Below are positions 1 to 10,215 of a stretch of 64,000 nt of DNA, piece by piece; the stretch's first letter is position 1; each line of letters opens with the position of its first letter. The notes beneath the pieces were generated by a model. The model did not search any database and had not been told where the DNA came from. It saw only the letters and a list, made by a program, of their open reading frames with translations. The stretch spans positions 408,707 to 472,706 of the forward strand of contig NZ_JACSPX010000003.1 of assembly GCF_014836945.1 (NCBI RefSeq), given 5' to 3'. The position numbers and the translations under genes were made by a program. The DNA is from Microbacterium commune (GTDB lineage Bacteria; Actinomycetota; Actinomycetes; Actinomycetales; Microbacteriaceae).

Positions 1-1776
<1,776 letters not shown>

Positions 1777-1792
1777 GCGCGCATGATCCCGA

Positions 1793-2479
1793 TCACGGCT
1801 TGATGATCGGGATCATGCCCGTCTCGGTGGCCACCTTGCGGCGGTACAGGCGGCGCTGCTCGGGCAGCGACACGTCGAACACGACGGCGAGCACCCGGAT
1901 CACGGCGGTAACGACGATCCCGATCACCGCGGCGAGCGTGATCGAGACGTCGAAGGCGTTCAGGATGATGATGGCCGTGCATCCGGCGCCCGCTGCCACG
2001 GCGTAGAGCGAGCCGACGTGCATGATCGCGACGGGCAGACCCATCAGCACGTCGCGCAGCACCCCGCCGCCGACGGCCGCGCACACGCCGATGAAGACCG
2101 CGGGAACGGGAGGGATCCCGAATGCGATCGCCTTGCTGACGCCGAACGCGCCGAACATGCCGATCACGGCGGCATCGAGGACGACGATCAGGGTGTTGAT
2201 GCGGTTCAGCACGCCGGCGAGCAGCATCCCGAACAGCGCGGCACCGGTCGCGGTGATGAGGTACCACTCGTTCTGCAGGGTCGCGGGCGGCTGACCGATC
2301 AGCAGGTCGCGGATGAGACCGCCGCCCATGCCGATCATGATGCCGATGATCGCGACGCCGAGCCAGTCGAGGCGGCGCTGGCCCTGGAAGCCGGAGGCGA
2401 ACATCGCCCCCTGGATGCCGCCGAGCCCGACGCCGAGCAGATCAGCCCAGAGCGGGATGGTGAAGAGCGGTTCCGTCAC
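1793..2479 (-). CDS. TRIC-type cation channel family protein (YicG/UPF0126)
   Basis: A 228-aa integral membrane protein with about seven hydrophobic segments. It is built from two internal repeats, each carrying a glycine-rich GGxxRDxLxG motif ([10 protein letters not shown] and [11 protein letters not shown]). This is the signature of the prokaryotic trimeric intracellular cation channel family, whose members are K+-permeable homotrimers; the physiological role in bacteria is unclear. I chose the GTG at 2479 because GAGAAT stands six bases before it, as for a leaderless message. An upstream in-frame start would add 26 residues overlapping the recO promoter. The gene is divergent from recO with only 36 bp between the two start codons, and it converges on leuA. 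Confidence 0.88.
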   Translation of the reverse strand: MTEPLFTIPLWADLLGVGLGGIQGAMFASGFQGQRRLDWLGVAIIGIMIGMGGGLIRDLLIGQPPATLQNEWYLITATGAALFGMLLAGVLNRINTLIVVLDAAVIGMFGAFGVSKAIAFGIPPVPAVFIGVCAAVGGGVLRDVLMGLPVAIMHVGSLYAVAAGAGCTAIIILNAFDVSITLAAVIGIVVTAVIRVLAVVFDVSLPEQRRLYRRKVATETGMIPIIKP

Positions 2480-2485
2480 CCGTCC

Positions 2486-2491
2486 ATTCTC
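2486..2491 (-). promoter_or_regulatory. -10 element, leaderless promoter of TRIC gene
   Basis: On the minus strand GAGAAT is followed by six bases and then the GTG at 2479. There is no Shine-Dalgarno. No recognisable -35. Confidence 0.45.
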
Positions 2492-2503
2492 TCGTGCCCG
2501 GGA

Positions 2504-2509
2504 GATAAT
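2504..2509 (+). promoter_or_regulatory. -10 element, leaderless promoter of recO
   Basis: GATAAT is followed by six bases and then the recO GTG at 2516. It lies only 12 bp from the divergent -10 of the TRIC gene, so the two promoters must overlap. Confidence 0.5.
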
Positions 2510-2515
2510 CGAGGG

Positions 2516-3259
2516 GTGCCCACCTATCGAGATGAAGCGGTGATCCTGCGCACCCACAAGCTGGGTGAGGCCGATCGCATCGTCACGATGCTGTCACGGC
2601 GCAACGGAAAGATCCGCGCGGTCGCGAAGGGCGTGCGGCGCACCTCGTCGAAGTTCGGCTCCCGGCTCGAGCCGTTCATGGTCGCCGATGTGCAGATGTA
2701 CAAGGGGCGATCGCTCGACATCGTGCAGCAGGCCGAGTCGCTGGGCGCTTACGGGGCCGACATCGCGGTCGACTACGAGCGCTTCACCGCGGCCAGTGCG
2801 ATGGTCGAGACCGCCGACCGGCTCAACGAGGCCGAGGCGACCGCTGAGCAGTATCTGCTGCTCGTCGGGGGGCTGCGGTCGCTCTCGCGCGGCGAGCATG
2901 CTGCCCGCAGCATCCTGGACTCCTACCTGCTTCGCGTCATGGCCCTGTCGGGCTGGGCTCCGGCTCTCGATGACTGCGCCCGATGCGGCGCGCCGGGCCC
3001 GCACCGGCATTTCGGGGCGCAGCTGGGCGGGTCGGTGTGCGACGCGTGCGCCCCCGCCGGCAGCCCGCGGATCTCGTCGTCGTCGCTGGCGCTGCTGCGG
3101 GCGCTGATCGGCGGCGACTGGACGATGGTGGATGCCGCAGCTCCGGCCGACATGGCAGCCGCGTCCGGCACGGTCGCCGCATACGCCCAGTGGCATCTCG
3201 AGCGCGGCATCCGCTCCCTCGAGCACGTCACCCACCCGTCGAGCATTGGAGCACGGTGA
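2516..3259 (+). CDS. recO: DNA repair protein RecO
   Basis: A 247-aa protein of the RecFOR recombination mediator pathway. It anneals SSB-coated single strands and helps load RecA at gaps. The N-terminal OB-fold begins with [12 protein letters not shown], and the middle is helical. A CxxC...CxxC zinc site lies near residues 155-180 (CARCGAP and CDAC), as in actinobacterial RecO. The GTG start is set by GATAAT-N6-GTG upstream and matches the usual family N-terminus. The stop codon overlaps the uppS start (GTGA), so the two are translationally coupled, which is the standard recO-uppS pairing of this group. Confidence 0.95.
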   Translation: MPTYRDEAVILRTHKLGEADRIVTMLSRRNGKIRAVAKGVRRTSSKFGSRLEPFMVADVQMYKGRSLDIVQQAESLGAYGADIAVDYERFTAASAMVETADRLNEAEATAEQYLLLVGGLRSLSRGEHAARSILDSYLLRVMALSGWAPALDDCARCGAPGPHRHFGAQLGGSVCDACAPAGSPRISSSSLALLRALIGGDWTMVDAAAPADMAAASGTVAAYAQWHLERGIRSLEHVTHPSSIGAR

Positions 3260-4059
3260 CCCCGAAGCCCTACACGCACAAGGACGCGGTGCCGTTCCGC
3301 CCGCTCGACTGGACGGGCAGGACTCCGCCGGCGTTCCCGGCCGTGCCGGAGCATGTCGCGATCGTGATGGACGGGAACGGACGCTGGGCCAACCGCCGCG
3401 GCCTCAGCCGTGTCGAGGGTCACAAGGCCGGCGAGGAGGTGCTGCTCGATGTCGTGGCCGGCGCCATCCAGGCGGGGGTGAAGCACCTGTCGGTCTACGC
3501 GTTCTCCACCGAGAACTGGGCCCGCTCGCCGGAGGAGGTGCGCTTCCTGATGGGCTACAACCGCGACGTGCTGCATCGGCGGCGCGATCAGCTCAACGAG
3601 TGGGGCGTGCGGGTGCGCTGGGCCGGGCGCAAGCCGCGCCTGTGGGGATCGGTCATCAAGGAGCTGCAGTTCGCCGAGCAGCTCACCAAGGACAACGACG
3701 TGCTCACCCTCACCATGTGCGTGAACTACGGCGGCCGCGTCGAGCTCGTCGACGCGATGCGGGCCATGGCGGAAGAGGTGAAGGCGGGGCGGATGCGCCC
3801 GAGCGCCATCACCGAGAAGCAGATCCGCAGGCACCTGTACGTGCCGGACATGCCCGACGTCGATCTGTTCCTGCGCAGCTCGGGGGAGCAGCGCACGTCG
3901 AACTTCCTGCTCTGGCAGGCCGCGTACGCCGAGATGGTCTTCCTCGACACGCTCTGGCCGGACTTCTCCCGCGAGGAGCTGTGGCGGGCGATCGAGATCT
4001 ACCTGGCGCGGGATCGCCGCTTCGGGGGAGCCGTGGACGCGCCCGACGCGCCCGCCTGA
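3256..4059 (+). CDS. uppS: Isoprenyl (undecaprenyl) diphosphate synthase
   Basis: A 267-aa cis-prenyltransferase that extends farnesyl or geranyl diphosphate with isopentenyl diphosphate, making the lipid carrier for peptidoglycan and polymer synthesis at the inner membrane face. The [12 protein letters not shown] motif near residue 37 holds the catalytic Asp and phosphate-binding residues. [15 protein letters not shown] and the downstream pyrophosphate-binding region are also present. The first 30 residues are a low-complexity extension common in actinobacterial homologues. The GTG start overlaps the recO stop by four bases. The family distinguishes C50 and shorter products by chain-length residues that I cannot assign here. 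Confidence 0.94.
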   Translation: MTPKPYTHKDAVPFRPLDWTGRTPPAFPAVPEHVAIVMDGNGRWANRRGLSRVEGHKAGEEVLLDVVAGAIQAGVKHLSVYAFSTENWARSPEEVRFLMGYNRDVLHRRRDQLNEWGVRVRWAGRKPRLWGSVIKELQFAEQLTKDNDVLTLTMCVNYGGRVELVDAMRAMAEEVKAGRMRPSAITEKQIRRHLYVPDMPDVDLFLRSSGEQRTSNFLLWQAAYAEMVFLDTLWPDFSREELWRAIEIYLARDRRFGGAVDAPDAPA

Positions 4060-4118
4060 CGCGGCTGCCTGAGGCGGCTGGTAGCAGCCTGCTGCCTGAC
4101 GCGGCTGGTAGCAGCCTG
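4055..4118. repeat. Tandem 27-bp imperfect repeat with small hairpins
   Basis: Downstream of uppS, an 18-bp unit beginning GCGGCTGGTAGCAGCC occurs twice, at 4074-4091 and 4101-4118, with a 27-bp period. A partial copy (CCTGACGCGGCTG) begins at the uppS stop. Each full unit contains a 5-bp stem GGCTG/CAGCC around a GTAG loop. The block separates uppS from the convergent HNH gene and may act as a two-way transcription barrier. There is no T-tract. Confidence 0.6.
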
Positions 4119-4135
4119 CGCCTGACCTGCGCGGC

Positions 4136-5747
4136 TCAGGTGTCAGTCGCCTCCCAGGGTGGCGTCTCGTCGTGGGCGGCCCAGTCGCCACGCGCCGGCC
4201 AGTCGACGTGCGTGGGCCGGTCGCCGTGCGCGGCCCCGCGGGTGGGCGTGTCGGGTGGCTCGGACCGTGGCGGATCACACGTGTCGGGTGGCCAGGGCCC
4301 GGTGGGCACGAACATGACGCGGCGAGGCGGTGGGTCGAGGTGGGTGCGCCCGGAGGGGCTGGTCCACTCGAGCGACCAGTCGGGCAGCTGACGGGCAGTC
4401 CAGCGGAACTGCGCCGGTATGTCCGGATGCTTCAGAGCATGGTGGGTGAGGCAGAGGTAGGCGAGGTTGTCGGTGCGGGTGGGGCCGCCGCGGGCCCAGT
4501 CGATGGTGTGGTCGGATTCGCAGCGGTGGACGGGCATGCGGCAGCCGGGGAAACGGCAGTGCTGATCGCGGGCGCGCAGGTATCGGCGCATCGGCTCGGT
4601 CGGGGTGTAGGTGTCGGTTTCGGTGACGAATCCGGTCGGGTCGAGGAACAGACGGGTCCATCCGGTGGACTGCCCGGCGAGTCGACGGGCAGTGTCGGGG
4701 TGCAGGGTGCCATGGCCGTCGAGCTGGGCGGGGGTCTCGTCGACACCGGCGAGGGTGGTCGCGGCGACCGTGACCTGGATGCGGGCGTGGATGTTCTCGA
4801 GACCGGTGCCCATGATCGCGCTCGGTGCTGCGCTGAGCAGGAGGTCGCTGAGCAGTTCGGTGCGGATCTCGTCCAGCGCGCGGCTGTCGGTCGGGATCTG
4901 GATGACTGTGGGACCCGCCGCGATGATGCGCTCCATCGCGTCGTCGTACGCCTCCCACGCCCCCGGGACATCGAACAGGTCGAACGGGTCGAACGGGTCG
5001 AACGGGTCGGTGGCGCAGGTGTCGCCGGTTCCGGAGATCGCCCCGGTGGCAACCGCGGTGGCCTCGGCGGCCGCCGCTGCGGCCGCGGCGCGAGCGGCCT
5101 CGAACTCGAGATCGGCCTCGACGTCGGAGGGGAGGGTGGGAGTGCGGTTCTCGGGATGCTGTCGCTGCGTGCGGGCCATCGTGGTGAGACGGTCGAGGAT
5201 GGCGACGGCCTTGTACGTGGGCATGACCGCCTGCAGCAGAGACATCTCATCGTCGAGCTCCCGCACGCTCACCACCTGCTGAGCGGTCGCCGCGCGGTGC
5301 CGCTCGGCCACTGTCTGCGGCGCGAGCGCCGCGACGAGCTGCCGCACGTGAGCCCGAGTTCGGGCCGGGGCTTCGGTCTCGGCGAACTCCAGTGCTGCCG
5401 CCTCGTACAGCACCCTCGGTCGCCGTACCGCCGCTGCGCGCCTGGATCAGTGGGCCCGCCGCACGGAGGATCTCGCGCACATCGCGCAGTGCGCGGGCGT
5501 CCGAGAATGCCTGCTCGACGGCGCCCTTCGCCATCCTCCCGGCTGCGGAGTACTCCGCCACCATCGACCGGCGGATCGCCTCACGATGCATCGGGGCGGT
5601 GGCGACATCGGCATCCATCACCTCCACGCGCTGAGCCAACAGCGTCGCCGCCCGCGCCTGGAGGCGGTTGATCTCGGCGCGCACATCGAGCCACTCGTCC
5701 AACAGCTCGCGCTGCCGGGCGAACGGATCAATCGATGTGGTGGCCAT
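4136..5747 (-). pseudogene. DUF222 / HNH endonuclease (13E12-type), frameshifted
   Basis: Two overlapping reading frames make one DUF222 protein. The N-terminal part runs from the ATG at 5747 (preceded by TACCGT and six bases). It carries the RSMVAEYSAAGRMAKGAV segment typical of the start of DUF222. It then leaves frame near 5413-5415, where the coding strand reads GAGGGTGCTG. Removing one G restores the family reading EVLYEAAALEF and joins the rest. The C-terminal part ends in an HNH nuclease fold, with CRFPGC, the DH of ESDHTIDWARGG, and NLAYLCLTHHALKH. The intact product would be about 535 aa. A 9-bp DNA repeat encodes a DPF repeat in the middle. Either the gene is decayed or one base in a G-run is miscalled. 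The family is usually multicopy with unknown biological role. Confidence 0.85.
4971..5010. repeat. 9-bp tandem repeat inside the DUF222 gene
   Basis: The unit TCGAACGGG is repeated about four times, the first copy degenerate (TCGAACAGG). It encodes DPFDPFDPFDLFD on the minus strand. The 9-bp unit keeps frame, so copy-number changes would alter linker length without shifting frame. Confidence 0.85.
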
Positions 5748-5753
5748 ACGAGA

Positions 5754-5759
5754 ACGGTA
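5754..5759 (-). promoter_or_regulatory. -10 element, leaderless promoter of DUF222 gene
   Basis: Minus-strand TACCGT, six bases, then the ATG at 5747. The alternative ATG at 5765 has GGAGG only one base away, too close to serve as a Shine-Dalgarno. Confidence 0.4.
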
Positions 5760-5802
5760 GAACATACCTCCGACATTCAGCTGCCGCAGGCAGAGCGGGC
5801 GC

Positions 5803-6375
5803 TCAGGAATCGGCGACGGCGAGCCGCGCGAGCCAGCGCTCCGTCTCGCGCGGATGGCGGAAGCGCACGATCGTCAGATGCGGATGCCGCCGTTCGACAT
5901 CCGGCATCCGCTCCGTCCACTTGTGCAGAGTTCTTGTCTGCCACAGCAGGAGGTTCTCCTCGGGGTCGCGCCGGAACATGTTCGAGATCCCGCGCTCCCG
6001 GTTGCCGTTCCACAGCTCGGTCCTCAGCACCTGCCGAGCGACCGTGCGGCGCACGAGCCGCGTGCGCACCACGCGGTACGGATAATCGAGCCACAGCACG
6101 AGCTCTGCGCGAGGAGCGAGCACCGCCTCTGTGCCCCTGCTCGTGTACTGCCACTCGGTGATCCAGCGCTCATCGGCGGCGAACGCCCGCACGTCGTCGA
6201 GGAACTCGGGCCGAGGTGTCCACTCCGGCCCGTGGAACAGGGCGTCGAGCTCGACGTGACGCAGGTTCCAGATCACGGCGAGGCGCCGCGCGAGCGTGGT
6301 CTTGCCTGATCCCGTCACTCCGGCGATCAGCACCCGCGACGGTCGCAGAGGGAGGGCGTCTTCGGCAGTCAGCAC
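5803..6375 (-). CDS. P-loop nucleotide kinase-like (adenylate kinase/FlaR-type) protein
   Basis: A 190-aa cytosolic P-loop protein. The Walker A motif GVTGSGKTT lies near residue 19. A HVELDALFHGPEW segment near residue 40 and a WIxEWQY segment near residue 71 match the topology-modulation/FlaR kinase-like family, often annotated as AAA family ATPase. A Walker B-like LVLWLDYP follows near residue 93. The substrate is unknown. The GTG at 6375 is chosen from the TAGCCT-N6-GTG arrangement. It is divergent from the DsbA-family gene with 56 bp between starts. Confidence 0.8.
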   Translation of the reverse strand: MLTAEDALPLRPSRVLIAGVTGSGKTTLARRLAVIWNLRHVELDALFHGPEWTPRPEFLDDVRAFAADERWITEWQYTSRGTEAVLAPRAELVLWLDYPYRVVRTRLVRRTVARQVLRTELWNGNRERGISNMFRRDPEENLLLWQTRTLHKWTERMPDVERRHPHLTIVRFRHPRETERWLARLAVADS

Positions 6376-6381
6376 CCGAGA

Positions 6382-6387
6382 AGGCTA
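6382..6387 (-). promoter_or_regulatory. -10 element, leaderless promoter of P-loop kinase gene
   Basis: Minus-strand TAGCCT, then six bases, then the GTG at 6375. Confidence 0.45.
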
Positions 6388-6431
6388 GTCGATCGGGAAT
6401 ATGCGCACCGGGGCATGCGGTTGTCACCCAT

Positions 6432-7100
6432 GTGAGCGAACCCATCTCCATCGACATCTGGTCCGACATCGCCTGCCCCTGGTGCTACATCGGCAAGCGC
6501 AACCTCGAGAAGGGGCTCGCCGCGACCGCCGGCGATGACGACGCGCCGCAGGTGCGGATCACCTTCCACTCGTTCGAGCTCTCGCCCGACACCCCCGTCG
6601 ACTTCGACGGCGACGAGATCGACTTCCTCGCCGGGCACAAGGGCATGCCGCGCGAGCAGGTCGAGCAGATGCTCGGGCAGGTGACGAGCGTCGCCGCGGC
6701 GGCGGGGCTGGAGTACCGCTTCGATCTGCTGCAGCACACGAACACCGTCAAGGCGCACGAGCTGCTGCACTTCGCGAAGGCGAAGGGCCTGCAGCACGAG
6801 ATGGAGGAGAGGCTCATGTCGGCCTACTTCACCGAGGGCAGGCACGTGGGTCGTGTCGATGATCTGGTCGCCCTGGCCGAGGAGGTCGGGTTGGATGCCG
6901 CCGAGGCGCGCTCAGCGCTCGAATCGAGCGCCTACCTCGACGCCGTCCGCGCAGATCAGGCGCAGGCGCGCGCCTACGGCATCAACGGCGTGCCGTTCTT
7001 CGTCATCGACGGCCAGTACGGCGTGAGCGGTGCCCAGCCTCCCGAGGCGTTCGAGAACGTCATCCGAGACGTGTGGGCGCAGAAGAGCGCCGCGAGCTGA
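6432..7100 (+). CDS. DsbA family oxidoreductase (FrnE-like)
   Basis: A 222-aa thioredoxin-fold protein with an inserted helical domain. The CPWC active site lies near residue 17 (DIACPWCYIGKRNLEKG), and the family cis-Pro motif is GVPFFVIDG near residue 190. There is no signal peptide, so it should act in the cytosol, as FrnE-type thiol oxidoreductases do in the oxidative stress response. I start at the GTG 6432, which puts the CPWC at the usual distance. The upstream signal is weak: no clear Shine-Dalgarno and no good -10 six bases away. It converges on glutathione peroxidase with no gap, and both are thiol-redox proteins. Confidence 0.88.
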   Translation: MSEPISIDIWSDIACPWCYIGKRNLEKGLAATAGDDDAPQVRITFHSFELSPDTPVDFDGDEIDFLAGHKGMPREQVEQMLGQVTSVAAAAGLEYRFDLLQHTNTVKAHELLHFAKAKGLQHEMEERLMSAYFTEGRHVGRVDDLVALAEEVGLDAAEARSALESSAYLDAVRADQAQARAYGINGVPFFVIDGQYGVSGAQPPEAFENVIRDVWAQKSAAS

Positions 7101-7604
7101 TCAGCGACCCGCCTCCGTCAGCGCCGTCTCGATCGCCGAGACGATCTCGACGGAGTCCGGGAGCTGCTTCGGGCGGAAGCGCTGCACCGACCCGTCCGCG
7201 CCGACCAGGAACTTCTCGAAGTTCCACTCCACCCGGCCGGCCCTGCCATCGGCATCCGGAGTCTCCTTCAGAGCCTTGTAGAGGTCGTGCGCGCTGCGTC
7301 CGTTGACCTTGACCTTGTCGTTGATCGGGAAGGTGACGCCGTAACTGGTCGAGCAGAACTCGAGGATCTTCTCGATCGACCCCGGCTCCTGACCGAAGAA
7401 CTGGTTGCAGGGGAAGCCGATGACGCTGAAACCGCGATCGGCGTAGCGCTGCTGCAGCTGCTCGAGCTGCGTGTACTGCGGAGTGAGCCCGCACTTCGAC
7501 GCGACGTTCACCACCAGCAGCACGTCTGCGCCGATGTCGTCGAGAGTCTTCGAGGCGCCCTCGGCGTCGGTGAACGGGATCTGTCGCAGGGTCGCATCGG
7601 CCAT
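7101..7604 (-). CDS. Glutathione peroxidase family protein (thiol peroxidase)
   Basis: A 167-aa cytosolic GPx-fold peroxidase. The catalytic Cys replaces selenocysteine in NVASKCGLTPQY near residue 36. The partner Gln lies in FPCNQFFGQEP near residue 72 and the Trp in VEWNFEKFLV near residue 129. In bacteria such Cys-type enzymes normally use thioredoxin and reduce H2O2 or lipid hydroperoxides. The ATG at 7604 is selected because TAGGCT lies exactly six bases upstream; a GTG two codons earlier is possible. It is divergent from dusB. Confidence 0.92.
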   Translation of the reverse strand: MADATLRQIPFTDAEGASKTLDDIGADVLLVVNVASKCGLTPQYTQLEQLQQRYADRGFSVIGFPCNQFFGQEPGSIEKILEFCSTSYGVTFPINDKVKVNGRSAHDLYKALKETPDADGRAGRVEWNFEKFLVGADGSVQRFRPKQLPDSVEIVSAIETALTEAGR

Positions 7605-7610
7605 CTCCAC

Positions 7611-7616
7611 AGCCTA
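7611..7616 (-). promoter_or_regulatory. -10 element, leaderless promoter of glutathione peroxidase gene
   Basis: Minus-strand TAGGCT, six bases, then the ATG at 7604. Confidence 0.5.
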
Positions 7617-7664
7617 AGCGCGCGGTGCCCTGGTCCGGCCGCCGTCTGGGAGAATGGACAAGAC

Positions 7665-8855
7665 ATGACTATCGCCCCTGACTCCGCTCTCGATACCGCC
7701 CCGGCCCCCGCTCTGCGCATCGGCCCGATCGCACTGGACACCCCGGTGGTGCTGGCCCCGATGGCGGGTATCACGAACACGGCATTCCGCCGGCTGTGCC
7801 GGGAGTACGGCGCAGGCCTGTACGTGAGCGAGATGATCACCTCGCGCGCGCTCGTCGAGCGCAACGCCATCACGATGCGACTCATCCAGCATCACGAGAG
7901 CGAGACCCCCCGGTCGATCCAGCTCTACGGCGTCGATCCCGCGACGATCGCCGAGGCCGTGCGGATCATCGTGGCCGAGGATCGCGCCGATCACATCGAC
8001 CTGAACTTCGGCTGCCCGGTTCCCAAGGTCACCCGCAAGGGCGGCGGCGCCGCGCTGCCGTGGAAGATCGGCCTGTTCTCCGACATCGTCCAGCGGGCGG
8101 TGAAGGCGGCGGGCGACGTGCCGCTGACCGTGAAGATGCGCAAGGGCATCAACAAAGACCACCTCACCTTCCTCGACGCCGGCCGGGCGGCGGAGGATGC
8201 CGGTGCCGCCGCCGTCGCGCTGCACGCGCGCACGGCCTCGGAGTACTACTCCGGCCACGCCGACTGGAGCGCCATCGGCGAGCTCAAGCAGGCGGTCACC
8301 AGCATCCCCGTGCTGGGCAACGGAGACATCTGGTCGGCCGCCGACGCGGTGCGGATGATGGAGGAGACCGGCTGCGACGGCGTGGTCGTCGGTCGCGGAT
8401 GCCTGGGCCGGCCGTGGCTGTTCGGCGAACTCGCCGCGGCCCTCGGACCTTCTGCCCAGCCGGGTGGCGAGCCCGCCCCCGTCGTCGACGCGACGCTCGG
8501 CTTCGTCAAGGACGCCTTCCGCCGGCACGCGGAGCTGCTGGTGGAGTTCTTCGAGGACGAGGATCGCGGCTGCAAGGACATCCGCAAGCACGTCGCCTGG
8601 TATTTCAAGGGCTACCCGGTGGGCGGCGAGCTGCGCGCCGCGCTGGCGCGGGCATCCACCCTCCAGGAGATCGACGACCTGCTCGGCACGATCGGCGACG
8701 CGCCGTACCCCGGCGTCGGTGCGGAGGGCCAGCGCGGGCGCGCCGGTTCGCCCAAGCGAACCGCCCTGCCCGAGGGCTGGCTCGACTCGCGCGAGATCGG
8801 CGAGGGCGTCGGCGACATGATGCGCGGAGCGGAGACCGAGAACGATGGCGGCTGA
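7665..8855 (+). CDS. dusB: tRNA-dihydrouridine synthase
   Basis: A 396-aa FMN-dependent TIM-barrel enzyme reducing uridines in the D-loop of tRNA with NADPH. The N-terminal flavin-binding motif is LAPMAGITNTAFRRL near residue 28. The catalytic Cys lies in LNFGCPVPKVTRKGGG near residue 113, and the flavin phosphate-binding GVVVGRGCLGRPW near residue 240. The C-terminal four-helix tRNA-binding domain follows and is longer than in E. coli DusB. GAGAAT lies nine bases before the ATG, so the leader would be very short. It overlaps dgt by 11 bp, implying coupled expression. Confidence 0.94.
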   Translation: MTIAPDSALDTAPAPALRIGPIALDTPVVLAPMAGITNTAFRRLCREYGAGLYVSEMITSRALVERNAITMRLIQHHESETPRSIQLYGVDPATIAEAVRIIVAEDRADHIDLNFGCPVPKVTRKGGGAALPWKIGLFSDIVQRAVKAAGDVPLTVKMRKGINKDHLTFLDAGRAAEDAGAAAVALHARTASEYYSGHADWSAIGELKQAVTSIPVLGNGDIWSAADAVRMMEETGCDGVVVGRGCLGRPWLFGELAAALGPSAQPGGEPAPVVDATLGFVKDAFRRHAELLVEFFEDEDRGCKDIRKHVAWYFKGYPVGGELRAALARASTLQEIDDLLGTIGDAPYPGVGAEGQRGRAGSPKRTALPEGWLDSREIGEGVGDMMRGAETENDGG

Positions 8856-10215
8856 CCTCGTGCACGGCTACGACGAGCATGACGCCGAGCGCTTCTTCGC
8901 GGAGACCCATCGGTCCGAGCGCGACCACTTCTCCCGCGACCGCGCACGCGTGCTGCACTCCGCGGCGCTTCGGCGCCTCGCGGCGAAGACCCAGGTGCTC
9001 AGTCCGGCCAGCACCGCCGACTTCGCGCGGAACCGGCTCACGCACTCCCTCGAGGTCGCCCAGGTCGGCCGCGAGCTCGCCAGCGCCCTGGGCGTTTCGG
9101 CCGACGTGGTCGACACGGCCTGCCTGAGCCACGACCTCGGGCATCCGCCGTTCGGGCACAACGGCGAACGCGCCCTGAACGAGTGGGCGGAGGACATCGG
9201 CGGCTTCGAGGGCAACGCGCAGTCGCTGCGCATCCTGACCCGCCTCGAGGCCAAGGTGCTCGACGACAGCGATCACTCCGTCGGGCTCAACCTCACCCGC
9301 GCCAGCCTCGACGCGACCTGCAAGTACCCGTGGACCGTCGACGAGCCCGTGCCGGACCCGGGCGGGCGGCTGAAGTTCGGCGTGTACCCCGAGGACGAGC
9401 CGGTCTTCCGGTGGATGCGCGACGGAGCCCCGGGTCGCGAGCGGTGCATCGAGGCCGAGATCATGGATCTGTCCGACGACATCGCCTACTCGGTGCACGA
9501 CTTCGAGGACGCGATCGTGAACGGCTACGTCGATGTGGCGCAGCTGTCGGATCCGGTCGAGCACCACCCCCTCGTCGGCCGCATCCAGCAGTGGGTCGGG
9601 TACGACTACACCCGCGACGAGCTGGCCGACGCGCTCTACCGACTCACCCGCGAGACGATGTGGATGCGCTCGTTCGACCGATCGCGTCGTGACCTCGCCC
9701 GGCTGAAGAACCTCACGAGCGACATGATCGGGCGCTTCGCGCGCGGCTCGGTGGCCGCGACACGGGCGGCGTACCCGGGTGAGACGCTCGCGCGGTACAG
9801 CGCGCACGTCGTGATCCCTCGTGAGGTCGAGACCGAGATCGCCGTACTCAAGGGCATCATGGGTCAGGCCATCGTCACGATCGACGCCCGGAAGGGCGTG
9901 TACAAAGAGCAGCGTCGCGTGCTGCAGCGACTGGCCGACGCGCTGTGGTCGACCGATGCCCTGTGGTCGGCGGGAGCGGACGTGCTGGAGCCCGCGTTCT
10001 CGGCGGATTTCCTCGCGGCGGACTCCGATGCGCAGCGCGCCCGGGTGGTCGTCGACCAGATCGCGAGCCTGACCGACCAGACCGCCGTCGACTGGCACAA
10101 TCGTCTCGTCGGCGAGATCGATCCCGCCGAGGTGGGGATCTGGTCACCGCGTCACGCCCGGCCCGGGGTGCGCCACCGAGCTGAATCCCGGGTGGTCGTC
10201 GAAGGGGCCGTCTGA
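8845..10215 (+). CDS. dgt: Deoxyguanosinetriphosphate triphosphohydrolase-like protein
   Basis: A 456-aa HD-domain dNTP triphosphohydrolase that cleaves dNTP to deoxynucleoside and triphosphate, acting in nucleotide pool control. The metal-binding HD motif is in CLSHDLGHPPFGHNGE near residue 95, with the upstream NRLTHSLEVAQVGRE His near residue 64 and a downstream Asp in DLSDDIAYSVHDFED near residue 211. It lies between dusB and dnaG, overlapping both, as is usual in actinobacteria. The stop overlaps the dnaG ATG by one base (TGATG). Confidence 0.94.
   Translation: MAADLVHGYDEHDAERFFAETHRSERDHFSRDRARVLHSAALRRLAAKTQVLSPASTADFARNRLTHSLEVAQVGRELASALGVSADVVDTACLSHDLGHPPFGHNGERALNEWAEDIGGFEGNAQSLRILTRLEAKVLDDSDHSVGLNLTRASLDATCKYPWTVDEPVPDPGGRLKFGVYPEDEPVFRWMRDGAPGRERCIEAEIMDLSDDIAYSVHDFEDAIVNGYVDVAQLSDPVEHHPLVGRIQQWVGYDYTRDELADALYRLTRETMWMRSFDRSRRDLARLKNLTSDMIGRFARGSVAATRAAYPGETLARYSAHVVIPREVETEIAVLKGIMGQAIVTIDARKGVYKEQRRVLQRLADALWSTDALWSAGADVLEPAFSADFLAADSDAQRARVVVDQIASLTDQTAVDWHNRLVGEIDPAEVGIWSPRHARPGVRHRAESRVVVEGAV

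Noticed and set aside
5748..5785. A LexA/SOS-like site upstream of the DUF222 gene
   Set aside because: GTTC occurs twice as a direct repeat, not as the inverted GAAC-N4-GTTC of an actinobacterial SOS box.
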